A DNA stretch of 64,000 nt from Primulina eburnea (Eukaryota; Streptophyta; Magnoliopsida; Lamiales; Gesneriaceae). The stretch is from contig NC_133101.1 in NCBI RefSeq assembly GCF_022965805.1, positions 10,205,069-10,269,068 of the forward strand, read 5' to 3'. Numbering within the stretch: position 1 is the first letter of the stretch; every line of letters begins with the position of its first letter. The position numbers and the translations under genes are program-made. A model generated the notes under the pieces. That model was given only the letters and a program-made list of their open reading frames with translations. It had not been told where the DNA came from and made no database searches. Shown one piece after another: positions 1 through 10,032 of the stretch.

Positions 1-1466
1 TTTGTGCTCAGGGCGCTGCCAGGACCAAAATCTCACCCCGGGTGCAAAATGACCATTTTGCCCCTGGTAACCCAAATATTATCGTTCCAACCCTAGAGCT
101 CTAAAACAGATCCGAAGCTTACCAAACTCCTTAAAATGTCCCAAAACATTTTTAAAAGAATTCCAAACGTAAATTTAAGCCCGTAATAAAACTTAACCAA
201 TTCGTTTTAAAACTTGAACCAGGGTCTCGGTTTTAACCCGAATTGACTCGAAATTTAACCGAATTTTTCCCAACCTTTTGTCATACCTTAAAAACACTAA
301 AATGGTCCTAACATCTGAAAATCGGCCTAAAATCTTACGGTTAAAAATTCCAAAAAAGCTCCCCAAGTTCGGCCCCTTTCATATTTTTGCACACTATTAT
401 CCTCAGTTCCACCAACTGACGCCCCTAGTCTACCCGACGGCTCCAGCCCTGGCTCGGCTCCTCCTGGACAATCCTAGGACCCCCCTGACTCACTTGCATA
501 GAATCTACCGCCCCATGCAGGACTACTCAACAACACCGAACCCAAACTCCCACACCTCTCTACCCGAGATCCTCCCTCGATCTCCCATCCTACAGCCTCG
601 GCACCTGTTTACTTCCTCAAACCACATCTTGCCCCTTACAAAATAAAAAAAGAAAGAACGAGAGCTGCAAGAGTAATAATGCAAGAGACACAAGAAAAAT
701 CGATTTTTCCTTTCCACTCATGCATGGATCGAGAGTTACACGAACACACAAGCATATATATCGTGTATGATGCAGGAAGAAAGATACAAAAGCGTGCCTT
801 GGTGAAAACTCTTGGGCAAATGATCGAGGGACACGGCCGAAGGGAGGAGGTGTTTGCTTGAAGGAGAAATGGTGCCACCGAAAGCTTGGATGCAGTAAAT
901 CACGAAAAGGTTGCTGATAGGAAGAGGGTGTCGGCTGTGGGAATTGTTTATGTTTAGGTTAAAGGGTAATATATATACTAATTACATGGTTAACAAATAA
1001 TTTAAATGGGTCTTAATTTGATTAATTAAAAGCTTAAGAGTTTTAGGCCCAATAATTCCAAAAGTGGGCCCATTAATTCCAAACGCACTCCCGAAAAATA
1101 TTTCCTGATGAAAAAATTTTGAAAATATTAGCCGAACCATTCTCTCGATTCGATAAATTTGTGTACCATTAAAAATAAAGTCATGCGGGTAAAATTACCC
1201 AATAAAATCCATTTTCGAAAAATACCCTTAAAAATAAATCGTGAAATATAATAATTTTCCTGAAAATTCTCCGGTCTTCGTTCCTCGATCGGACGTGAAA
1301 TGCACTTAGAAACCATAATGCACAAATTTTTAAAATTTCATGAAATAAATCATATCATGCATGAATTATGCATAAAATGCATAAAAATAATTAAGCACAT
1401 AATTAAAAATAAAAATCCTAGATTGCATGCACTTGGGTTACGCGAATTAAATTCCTGGACATTACA
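1..1466 (-). mobile_element. Ty3-type LTR fragment (right end)
   Basis: Positions 1 to about 1,390 align with the middle and end of the long LTR at 18,782-21,719, starting at the same interior motif seen at 19,881. The copy is clearly more diverged than the two LTRs at 18,782-27,313. It ends in TACA at 1,466, the expected CA end of an LTR read on this strand, and Helitron coding sequence starts at 1,467. The orientation is minus by comparison with the complete element, where primer-binding and polypurine sites fix the direction. The left part lies outside the window, so solo LTR and full element cannot be told apart. Small ORFs inside it look spurious. Confidence 0.7.
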
Positions 1467-1559
1467 GGTTCTGATGTTGAAAAACGCGTAATATTACCTA
1501 CGTCGTTCATTGGAGGTCCTAGATATATGCGTAAAAGATACATGGATGCTATTGCATTA
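1467..1559 (+). pseudogene. Helitron Rep/helicase fragment, start of Helitron_like_N region
   Basis: The frame reads GSDVEKRVILP, then SFIGGPRYMRKRYMDAIAL, matching the conserved block at the start of the replication-initiator (Helitron_like_N) domain. Rep nicks DNA for rolling-circle transposition. The reading is cut on the left by an LTR ending at 1,466 and on the right by the composite Copia insertion at 1,560. It resumes in the same frame at 15,267 once one copy of the 5-bp duplication CATTA is removed, so this is the upstream exon-like piece of the pseudogene continuing at 15,267. The N-terminal part of the protein is not visible in the window. Confidence 0.8.
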
Positions 1560-3013
1560 TGTTAGGATCGATTGGGGGAGTAAATCGATGAGCTACAATA
1601 GCTCGGTTCTTGAAATATTGAAAACCGATGAATTAAATCGAGTTTGGTTATGAATACTCGAAATAATCCTTCGTAGAAACCGAATAAATATTTTTTAAAC
1701 CATTTAAAATATATGCACATTGAATGAGTGAAAGTATTTCAGTTGAAGCATTTTATCAAACACTTGGTATACAATATTTTGGTATTTGAAGAAGACATAA
1801 AATGCTTCAACAATGCATCTTTAAAACTATGGAAATGATAAGTAAATGCAATAAACAAATAGACACGAATTTGTTTGTGGATGTTCGGAGATTTCAAACA
1901 CTCCTACGTCACCCCTTCTTCCCCTTGGGAAGGATCCACTAGAAGACTTTGATTTATACAACACCTTGTACAAACTCATTCAGCTAGGACTTACCCATTG
2001 CCTAAACTGAACTCCTAGCACTCACGATGGTAGGCAGCACCTCACAATCAGCATATTGTTTAATGTCTCATATGCAAAGACTACATACACAAGTTTTACG
2101 TCTTTGTGCAAGACTCACTCAACTAAACTTTGATGCTCAACTCTCTCGTATATGTGTGAGTGATCGTGTGTGAGGAATATATCAGTTACAGTGTCCTCAC
2201 ACAAGGACTTGTGCTCTCAACTAGCAGATTTCTTCATGCTAACTGCCCATGCTTTGAATCCCACTTCAAAGCTCTTGTTTGATCTTCAAGATGTTTGTAT
2301 TTATAGGCTCCAACACTGATACATACGTTAGACACAAGAATATGACCGTTTGAAAAGTTTCTGTACTGTTTCTGGAATTGCAACGGTCAAATTCGTCTTG
2401 CTGGACATTTTCTCGACTGGTCAACTCTAGTCAACTCAATTGGTCGTTCAGTTCAACTGGTCAGCAGCTGAAGCAGCTGGTTCAGTTTCAGTTCAGCTGG
2501 TGTGCTGAAATCAGCTAGATTTCAGTTTGTGCAGAACCAGTAGCTTCATCGTCATTTATCAGCATCGTAAGCTTCGATTCAGACTTTGACTTCTCAGAAT
2601 GATTTGTAGATCTTTGTCTTATCTTTCCAACGCATACTGAATCGCTTCGTTTCGATAACCGAGCTGAGAGATATGACCAAAATACGGCAGCTGCTCAAAC
2701 ACAACTGATTGCTGTTTTCGTGTGATCAGTTTGGTAATCGAGCGATCAGTTAGACCATGATAACATCCGATTTTGCCCAACTGACGTGAAATTCGATTTG
2801 TTCCAAATTGAGTTTTCTAAATGGTCCAGTTGGCGGATTGTCATTTGGATAATCCAGTTGAGAGATATCATCAAAATACCGAAGCTCGCCAGAAATTCAG
2901 TTTCAGCTCGCTTCTTGTGTTTGCAACTTCACACTTGAGTAAATATGTTAGAAACACAATAACAAGTTTTGTTAACATCAAAATCAAGATTGCGAACTTG
3001 AAAAGTTCCAACA
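1560..3013 (-). repeat. Left terminal LTR (family A), inverted
   Basis: This 1,454-bp LTR starts TGTTAGGATC and ends GTTCCAACA on the + strand, so it runs U3 (at 3,013) to U5 (at 1,560) on the minus strand. Its partner at 7,051-8,070 plus 14,826-15,266 has the same parts in the opposite direction. Compared with the partial copy at 3,058, it lacks about 16 bp in U3. A polypurine tract on the minus strand lies at 3,030-3,042, just inside its U3 end, marking it as the 3' LTR of a minus-oriented element. The short ORFs in it are not supported as genes. Confidence 0.85.
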
Positions 3014-3057
3014 ATCAAACTAACATATTTCTCCCCCTTTTTGTGATCATGATTGAT
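3014..3057. other. Inverted junction with polypurine tract in the loop
   Basis: These 44 bp separate two head-to-head LTR copies. Reading outward, each U3 end is preceded by the same five bases (TTGAT then TGTTGG), giving perfect inverted arms of LTR plus 5 bp around a loop of about 34 bp. The loop holds the minus-strand polypurine tract (rich in C and T on +, 3,030-3,042). The arms then continue for more than 300 bp as LTR sequence. This geometry is expected of a fold-back cDNA or of strand transfer of one cDNA end into another next to its polypurine tract. Confidence 0.7.
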
Positions 3058-3386
3058 TGTTGGAACTTTTCAAGTTCGCAATCTTGATTTTGATGTTAAC
3101 AAAACTTGTTATTGTGTTTCTAACATATGTACTCAAGTGTGAAGTTGCAAACACAAGAAGCAAGCTGAAACTGAGTTTTGCACAAACTGAATTTCTGGCG
3201 AGCTTCGGTATTTTGATGATATCTCTCAACTGGATTATCCAAATGACAATCCGCCAACTGGACTATTTAGAAAACTCAATTTGGAACAAATCGTATTTCA
3301 CGTCAGTTGGACAAAATCGGATGTTATCATGGTCTAACTGATCGCTCAATTACCAAACTGATCACACTAAAACAGCAATCAGTTGT
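3058..3386 (+). repeat. Partial family A LTR (U3 part), plus orientation
   Basis: It begins TGTTGGAACTTTTC, exactly an LTR start, and follows the first ~330 bp of the LTR at 7,051 with scattered substitutions. It stops abruptly at about 3,386, where coding sequence of a Copia 3' ORF begins. Its position just after the inverted left LTR suggests it was the 5' LTR of the plus-oriented half of the composite and was later truncated. Confidence 0.75.
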
Positions 3387-5511
3387 ATTCTGAAACTCAA
3401 AGGACTGGTAGCTAACAATGCCGAAAAATTCTCCAAATTCAAGATATTCACTGCCAAGAATATATTGCCACCAAAAACCAAGATGGATCTCTCGCCTAAA
3501 CAATTCGTAAAAGTCAAGAAGGAGATTGGGATACAGCAAGCTGCTCCTAAATCAGTCAAAAAAGCCAAGACGCTGGCCCAACTGAAGGCTACAAAGTGAA
3601 AACTGATTCTCAGTGAAACAGATTCTGAGAAAACTCCATCTCCCAAACTTATCAAGAAACCGAGAACACAAAGAACCAAAACAATATCAGCAGTGGAACC
3701 AACCATTACTGAGAAACTATCTCAGTCAGCTGCTGAAACACCTATTCAGGCTATTCCATTGCAGGTCATCCCTCCTGATGATACAATTCCAACTGAAAAG
3801 ATACCCACGAGAGTAAAAGCTCCCTTCACTAGTGTAAATCAACCCACTATTTTACTTCAAGCTAGACCAAAAGGCGTCACATTGAAGGAACCAGCGGAGT
3901 CTACAAAATCTGGCTTACAAATTCCTCATATTCTAACCACGGAGAAGGGAAAAGGCAAGCTTGAGGAGGAACCAAGGCCATCTCACTCCATTCAAACTCA
4001 TATCGATCTAATTTGGGAAGAGGTAAATACATTTGCCACATCAAAACTCACAGCCTTTGACCGTTGGAAAAGCTTCGGGACCGAAATTTTTGCCAAGAAA
4101 CTGAAGCACAAATCCAAATTGAAGATGTTTATTAAACTAGAAAAGATAGTTTTGAGGGTAGTTAAAGCTGCTACCATTCTTCAAGCACTGAAAAGGAGAC
4201 AGTATTTCTTTGATCAAATACGGGCTAATCAACTGACTAAGATGGTTAGACAGTTGAAAGAAAACTACAACCCCACAGGGCCAACTGCATATCAAGATAG
4301 AGCTGTGTTCACTCAACTGGATGGATGCAGATCTTAGTGGTCTACAAAGGGAAATAAGGTTTTGGGAACAAGATCAAGAACTTGTTTTTCCAGAAAATCT
4401 TCAGGAACAAAGGAATACAAATCTTTATCACCTCAGAAGAATGAATTTTCTGAAGAACTCATTGCTGAAAAATCAGCCCAGTAGGTTCCACAAACAACAG
4501 CCGGTGATCAACATTTGTACTCTGAGACTGAACTTACCTTCGCCAATATCGATGAAATCATTCAGTCAGTTGCTCAGGAAGCTCAAACTGAAGCACATAA
4601 TCTTGAATCAGTTGATCCTCTGACTGAACAAAAAGAACAAGAAGTTCTGATTACATCTGAAGACCCAGTTCAAACTTTTATTGCTGAAGAACATATTCAA
4701 TTATCTGATAATGCAGAACCAACTCAATTTTTTGTTGATCCAGAAACAGTTCAGCAAGTAACATCTGAAACTGAAGAGGAAACTGAAGTGCTCACTCAGA
4801 ACCAAGAGGAAACATTCACTAAATCTGTGGAAGAGCAATTGCCTAATGTTGGAAACCTTCAAACTAGAGAACCCCCTCAAGTTTCAGCTGTTGATCAAAC
4901 AGAAGAACAAGGCCATGACTCTTCAACAGCAGTTCCCACAGATAACCCTGTTATTATAGAACAAAGTGTTTCTGATGCTCAGAAGCAACCTTCTTCATCT
5001 CAAGGTCAAGATGAGGCAGTTGATCGCACTATGATAATTTTCACTCCTCCAGAACAAGTGCCAGATCAGGAAGATATAGGAGTCATGTCTCCTGAAATCT
5101 CAAATTCAGAAGCACTGTTCAATGAAATCAACACCATCAAGACAAATATGAATCAAATAATGGATGCCATCAAATCCATTAAGTCAACCCAATACTATCA
5201 TTCTGTAAAGATGAATGGATCCGAAGATTTTGTTTTTGCAAAGCTGAAGAATATTCAAGAATTTGTAACTGAACTTTCAGTTGCCATAGAACACAAGCCG
5301 AACAAAGCAACAACTGCTGCTCTTTTCGTTGCTCAAGATGTGATCAATCAACGAGTTGAAAGACTAGAAACATCTGTTCAAAATAGACTCACTGCAAACC
5401 TCAGTTCTTACTGCCATCTCCAGTATTTCAGCCGATGTCGGCATCTTATCTACTGAAGTTCGACAATTATCTCTTCACATGACTCAGTTTGACAAAAAGG
5501 GGGAAGTGTAG
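3387..5511 (+). pseudogene. Decayed 3' (envelope-like position) ORF of a SIRE/Maximus-type Copia element
   Basis: One continuous protein-like reading can be followed through about 700 codons if an in-frame stop (3,597-3,599) and frame changes near 4,320, 4,450-4,515 and 5,400 are bridged. Recognisable stretches are DLIWEEVNTFATSKLTAFDRW (about 4,010-4,070), a basic segment, NPTGPTAYQDRAVF, ADLSGLQREIRFWEQDQELV, a long acidic Glu/Gln/Thr-rich region, and a C-terminal coiled-coil-like part with NEINTIKTNMNQIMDAIKSI. It ends just before a polypurine tract and LTR, the place where SIRE-type elements carry an extra ORF of unclear function, sometimes called envelope-like. I see no transmembrane segment, so I would not call it an envelope. 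No integrase or reverse transcriptase of this element is present. Confidence 0.55.
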
Positions 5512-5610
5512 TATGACTCAGATTCAGCAGTTCATTTTGAGACAGTTTTTGAGAAGCAGTCTATAAAAGTTCAATCCTTCAGTTAATATATGCTTATTTT
5601 GTCAAACACC

Positions 5611-5624
5611 AAAAAGGGGGAAAT
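5611..5624 (+). other. Polypurine tract of Copia family B
   Basis: A run of A and G (AAAAAGGGGGAAAT) directly abuts TGTTGG, the first bases of the next LTR. In LTR retrotransposons this primes plus-strand synthesis. It marks the LTR at 5,625 as a 3' LTR for the ORF upstream. A similar A/G run also occurs at the end of the ORF near 5,494-5,505. Confidence 0.7.
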
Positions 5625-6538
5625 TGTTGGAAATCAAATTTCGGAGTTTGACAAACTGAAGAAATTAACTGAACTATGAGACAACTGAACATTTGAAGAA
5701 AACTGATCAGATGGAAACCGATCAGTTAATACACTCAGCCGCAAACATATCTCAACTGAATGGTTCTCGGGAAAGAACAATCAACGACAAAAAGACACAG
5801 TAAACAGCAAATGAATATGGAAAGCCACACCTCAATCATTACAGCATAGAACAACGTATTTCAGCTATTGCAATTAAGACGCCGTATGACAATCAATGAA
5901 GAGGACATTGCCCAACAAATTATGAAGTGGTAATCAACGGATACTAGAATACAAATTTATATCGAAGTGACCGTTGAAAGAAAAGTATAAATATGACTGA
6001 AGAATAGCAGAAGAAGAAGAGACGATTACTCAATCTTAAGCTTGCTGTTACTCTGTCAAAATCTTAGCTCACTTTCATTTGAATTACTTGTAGCAATCAA
6101 GGCTACAATCTGAGCTTGTTAGCACTATCTAAAAGCTGTTAGATTCAATTGTGCTAATATCAGTTACGTACTGAAAATATTGTGTAGAACTAAGAGTTTC
6201 AGTTTTGGCAGTTGTAAGTCCAAACTGAAGTGGGTCTGTACAAGTGTTGTATTTGATCAGTCTTTTAGTATATATCCTATCCTTGCGATAGAATGGGTGA
6301 CGTAGGAGTAATTAAATTCTCCGAACATCCAGAAACAACTCTTGCATATTTCTTTCAGTTTCGTATTCTATCTCTCAATCAGTTACTTTCCGCAACTACT
6401 CCAGTTTAACTGATTGTTATTGACTAACAAGATTCCGAGATTCAGAGAACTCAAGTATCGTTAAAGAACAAATTTTAAGTGTGTGTGTTTATTCAACCCC
6501 CCTTCTAAACACTCTTGTTACGACAACCGATCCTATCA
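5625..6538 (+). repeat. LTR of Copia family B
   Basis: It begins TGTTGGAAATCAAATTT and ends about CCGATCCTATCA (the family ending TAACA with a substitution). It is preceded by a polypurine tract and followed two bases later by an initiator-methionine tRNA primer-binding site. Its sequence differs from the family A LTRs apart from the TGTTGG start. At 914 bp it is shorter than family A. No matching second copy occurs in the window. Confidence 0.7.
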
Positions 6539-6540
6539 AG

Positions 6541-6552
6541 TGGTATCAGAGC
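6541..6552 (+). other. Primer-binding site, initiator tRNA-Met type
   Basis: TGGTATCAGAGC lies two bases after the end of the family B LTR. It is the standard plant primer-binding site complementary to the 3' end of initiator tRNA-Met, where minus-strand DNA synthesis starts. Its presence here means the LTR at 5,625 also behaves as a 5' LTR. Confidence 0.85.
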
Positions 6553-7050
6553 GGGTTGTTCTTGAAATAACATTGGAAATTTCAGATTTTTTACACATAT
6601 ATATGCAAAACTGAATTTTCGCGCAGCTTGCAGCGACCGTAGGAAAAATGACATATCTCCTTGCTCGAGTGTCCAAATGACGAACCGTTTTTTGTGTTGC
6701 AAACTAGACTCATAGAGGTTTACAGCGGTATAAAATTTGGTGCCTAATTATGCCCTAGAAAATACAGTTTATTTGTTGAAGATAGAGCATATGTGCTGCA
6801 ACAGAAAATGAGCAATGGAGAAAATTGGTTAGTTATCCATCTTTTTTTACGTTTTTCAAAATTTCAAAAATATAGGGGGAGAACTCATTATAGCTTTAAT
6901 GAGTAGATTATTTTTAGATATTGAGGGGGAGAAAATTTTGTTTAAAATGTTTTGAAAATATGAATTTTTGATTCACACAAAAAAGGGGAGAAATATGTTA
7001 GTTGAGTTGATTGTTTATCCAAGTTTTGTTATCATCAAAAAGGGAAAGAT
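6553..7050 (+). other. Retroelement leader joined to a 3' end with polypurine tract
   Basis: The first ~300 bp look like untranslated leader after a primer-binding site. From about 6,850 the sequence changes to G-rich polypurine stretches (near 6,874-6,881, 6,923-6,931 and 6,980-6,990), typical of the 3' end of SIRE-type elements. The last, 7,037-7,050, abuts the family A LTR. All gag and pol coding sequence expected between leader and 3' end is missing. No gene is supported here. Confidence 0.5.
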
Positions 7051-8070
7051 TGTTGGAACTTTTCAAGTTCGCAATCTTGATTTTGATGTTAACAAAACTT
7101 GTTATTGTGTTTCTAACATATTTACTCAAGTGTGAAGTTGCAAACACAAGAAGCAAGCTGAAACTGAATTTTGCACAAACTGAATTTCTGGCGAGCTTCG
7201 GTATTTTGATGATATCTCTTAACTGGATTATCCAAATGACAATCCGCCGAATAGACTACTTAGAAAACGCAATTTGGAACAAATCGTATTTCACGTCAGT
7301 TGGGCAAAATCGGATGTTATCATGGTCTAACGGATCGCTCAATTACCGAACTGATCACACGAAAACATCAATCAGTTGTGTTTGAGCAGCTGCCGTATGT
7401 TGGTCATATCTCTCAGCTCGGTTATCGAAACGAATCAATTCAGTATGCGTTGGAAAGATAAGACAAAGATCTACAAATCATTCTGAGAAGTCAAAGTCTG
7501 AATCGAAGCTTACGATGCTGATAAATGACGATGAAGCTACTGATTCTGCACAAACTGAAATCAGTTAGGCTGATTTCAGCTGCTGACCAGCTGAACTAAA
7601 ACTGAACTAGCTGCTGACCAGTTGAACTGAACGACCAGTTGAGTTGACTAGAGTTGACTAGTTGACCAGTCGAGAAAATGTCCAGCAAGACGAATTTGAC
7701 TGTTGCAATTCCAGAAACAGTACAGAAACTTTTCAAACAGGTAATATTCTTGTGTCTAACGTATATATCAGTGTTGGAGCCTATAAATACAAACATCTTG
7801 AAGATCAAACAAGAGCTTTGGAAGTGGATTCAAAGCATGGGCAGTTAGCATGAAGAAATCAGCTAGTTGAGAGCACAAGCCCTTGTGTAAGGATACACTT
7901 GAGATACACACTGTAAATGATAAATTCCTCACACACAATCACTCACACATATACAAGAGATTTGAAGTTCAAAGAATTAGTTGAGTGAGTCGTGGACAAA
8001 GACGTAAAACTTGTGTATGTAGTCTTTGCATATGAGACATTAAACAATATGCTGATTGTGAGGTGCTGCC
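7051..8070 (+). repeat. Right terminal LTR (family A), first part
   Basis: It begins TGTTGGAACTTTTC directly after a polypurine tract and aligns with the reverse complement of 3,013 down to about 2,030. At 8,070 it is interrupted by the Ty3/gypsy element and continues at 14,826. The uninterrupted left LTR shows that about 11 bp of LTR sequence were lost at the insertion point. The short reading frames here are by-products of LTR sequence. Confidence 0.85.
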
Positions 8071-9200
8071 TGTGAGAACCCGAATTTTCAGCAGCTAGCA
8101 ACTTCAGTAGCAAATGAAAATTCCAGCAGAAGCTAGAAATTCCAGCATTAAGCTAATATTTCAGAAGTTTATATTTTTCAGCAGACATGTATTTTCCAGC
8201 AGACAGAATCCAGCAGCAGAAGAGCGAGAAAGCAGAAGAGCAAAGAAGCAGCAGACAGTTACCAATTCAGCCATGACTTGTAACTGAAGCATTTAAACGG
8301 AATAAAGATTGTTAATGGCAGATTATAGCCATTAATAGGGAGCCTAACAGTCAGATTGTGGCCTATAAATAACACCTCAAGTCTCTGAAATTGGTGTTAC
8401 ACAAATCCTGAGTTATCTCTTGAATTTTCAAGTTAAGAGGGTGCTGAATTTCGAGCAGTAGAAACCAGTAGCGAGAGAAGCATTTTTCCAGACTTCAACC
8501 GAAACCTCTAAGCAAATTATTGTAAGTGGACTTATGTATAAATATCTTGAAAACCCGTTTGATGATTTCTGTTTCAAAGCAAAGTATATTCTCGATTTCT
8601 GATATCTGATTTTGAAGCACTGAAACTTGGTGAACTAATGGTAGGAATATATATTCTGAACATTACTGAATTCTGATTACTAATTACTGGCCTCACCCCT
8701 TAGAGGAGAGAACATATAGGGGACTGATATCAGTTTAGCCATGAAATTCACGAACGTGCTCAGTGCTTACTTGTTAAACTTCTGATTACTGATTACTGAT
8801 TACTGATTTCTGAATACTGATTCCTGTTCTGAAAGTAAGAGTTTCTGTATATTCTTGAAATACTGTTCTGTATTAAAATGATTTTCGAAAACTGGGAGTT
8901 ATTCCCGCCCCTGCTTACTGAGTGACAATCATATCACTCACTCACCAAACCCATCTCAGATAAGAGTACTGAAGAAATGTTAGAGGAAGAGGAACAGATC
9001 CAGTTCTGGGGCTGGTGAAGAAGACTGTTGTTCTCAGTTTATGTTTATTTTTATTCTGCTGCATCTGTTAAGATACTGTAATATTTGGTATGAATAAAAG
9101 ACTGGTTTATGAGATTCTGTACTTCTGAGGCTTGTTGTTTTCGAATGTAATATTTGAGAGCAACGCCGGTGTCAACCCACCCCTGTCCCGGGGCGTGACA
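8071..9200 (+). repeat. 5' LTR of gypsy element
   Basis: It runs from TGTGAGAACCC to GGGGCGTGACA, followed after six bases by the primer-binding site. It contains CCAGCAG-type and TGATTACTGAT-type short repeats. Against the 3' LTR it lacks a block of about 70 bp near 9,088 and carries an extra ~30 bp near 8,220, so the two LTRs have diverged mostly by small indels. Confidence 0.9.
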
Positions 9201-9206
9201 TTGAAG

Positions 9207-9218
9207 TGGTATCAGAGC
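9207..9218 (+). other. Primer-binding site of gypsy element
   Basis: TGGTATCAGAGC six bases after the 5' LTR, complementary to initiator tRNA-Met. The following ~620 bp (9,219-9,840) are untranslated leader with repeats of AACCAGTAG and GCAGTAG type; I see no gene in it. Confidence 0.85.
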
Positions 9219-9840
9219 AGAACAAAACCCGGGGAGGAGGAACTAGAAATAATGAGTTCTTATAGACTTCTGAGAATAAGTTCTGAAGGTTACTGAAATA
9301 GACTACTGAAAATACACTACTGTAATAGACTACTTAAACGAGTTTAAAAAAAAAAAAATCAGCAGGCCAAAACCAGTAGATGAAAAACAGTAGGATAAGA
9401 CCAGTAGCCTGAAACCAGAACCAGTAGAAGGAAACCAGTAGGTCTGAATGCAGAAGACTGGGTCAGTAGACTCAGAATGCAGCATACAATGCTGGAAAAG
9501 CAGCAGACTGATTGCAGTAGCATCAGAATTGCAGTAGACAGTGTATTACAGAAATGATGATATTACTATCTAAACGATGGATGAGTTTTAAACTTTGAGG
9601 AATTTATATTTTCAATTGACTTAGTATTTTTGCACCAAACTTGGTACCATTCATGTTCTTGATGTGAAGGATTTTTAGTAAAATTTTCACACCATTCTGA
9701 GACCGAAAATTTTTGAGCTATTTCTTCTGTTAATTGTATAGGCAGTACTGATTTTGTTCATTCCAGTATTTGTCTATAACTCGACCTATATTCTTGAGAT
9801 CATTTCTGAACCTTTACCCTTATGCTTTTGGATGTAGGAT

Positions 9841-10032
9841 ATGGCGGACCAAAGTAGCTACATTAAGAGCTTAGAAAGGAAACTAGAAAAGCTCAAGGGG
9901 AATAACTATTGTCTAAAGTTGGACAAAGATGAGTTAGAGCGTCGAGCAGAGCACTTAGAGGGTGATGTTCAACGTTATGCTCACTATCTGCATGAAGCAG
10001 AAGAGAGGAATAGGAAGATTCAAGAGGCCTAG
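9841..10032 (+). pseudogene. Gag N-terminal remnant
   Basis: It starts MADQSSYIKSLERKLEKLKG and reads as a charged, coiled-coil-like stretch of 63 codons, then stops just as a different frame brings in the end of gag (basic linker and zinc knuckles). A normal chromovirus gag has several hundred residues before the zinc knuckle. Here nearly all of the capsid part is missing, consistent with an internal deletion near 10,020. Its place right after the leader supports it as the gag start. Confidence 0.6.

Noticed and set aside
6541..9218. tRNA-like sequence TGGTATCAGAGC
   Set aside because: These 12-base matches are retroelement primer-binding sites; no cloverleaf surrounds them.
9962..10018. 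Upstream ATG for the gypsy pol frame
   Set aside because: This stretch is gag coding in another frame; the pol frame becomes meaningful only after the deletion point near 10,020.
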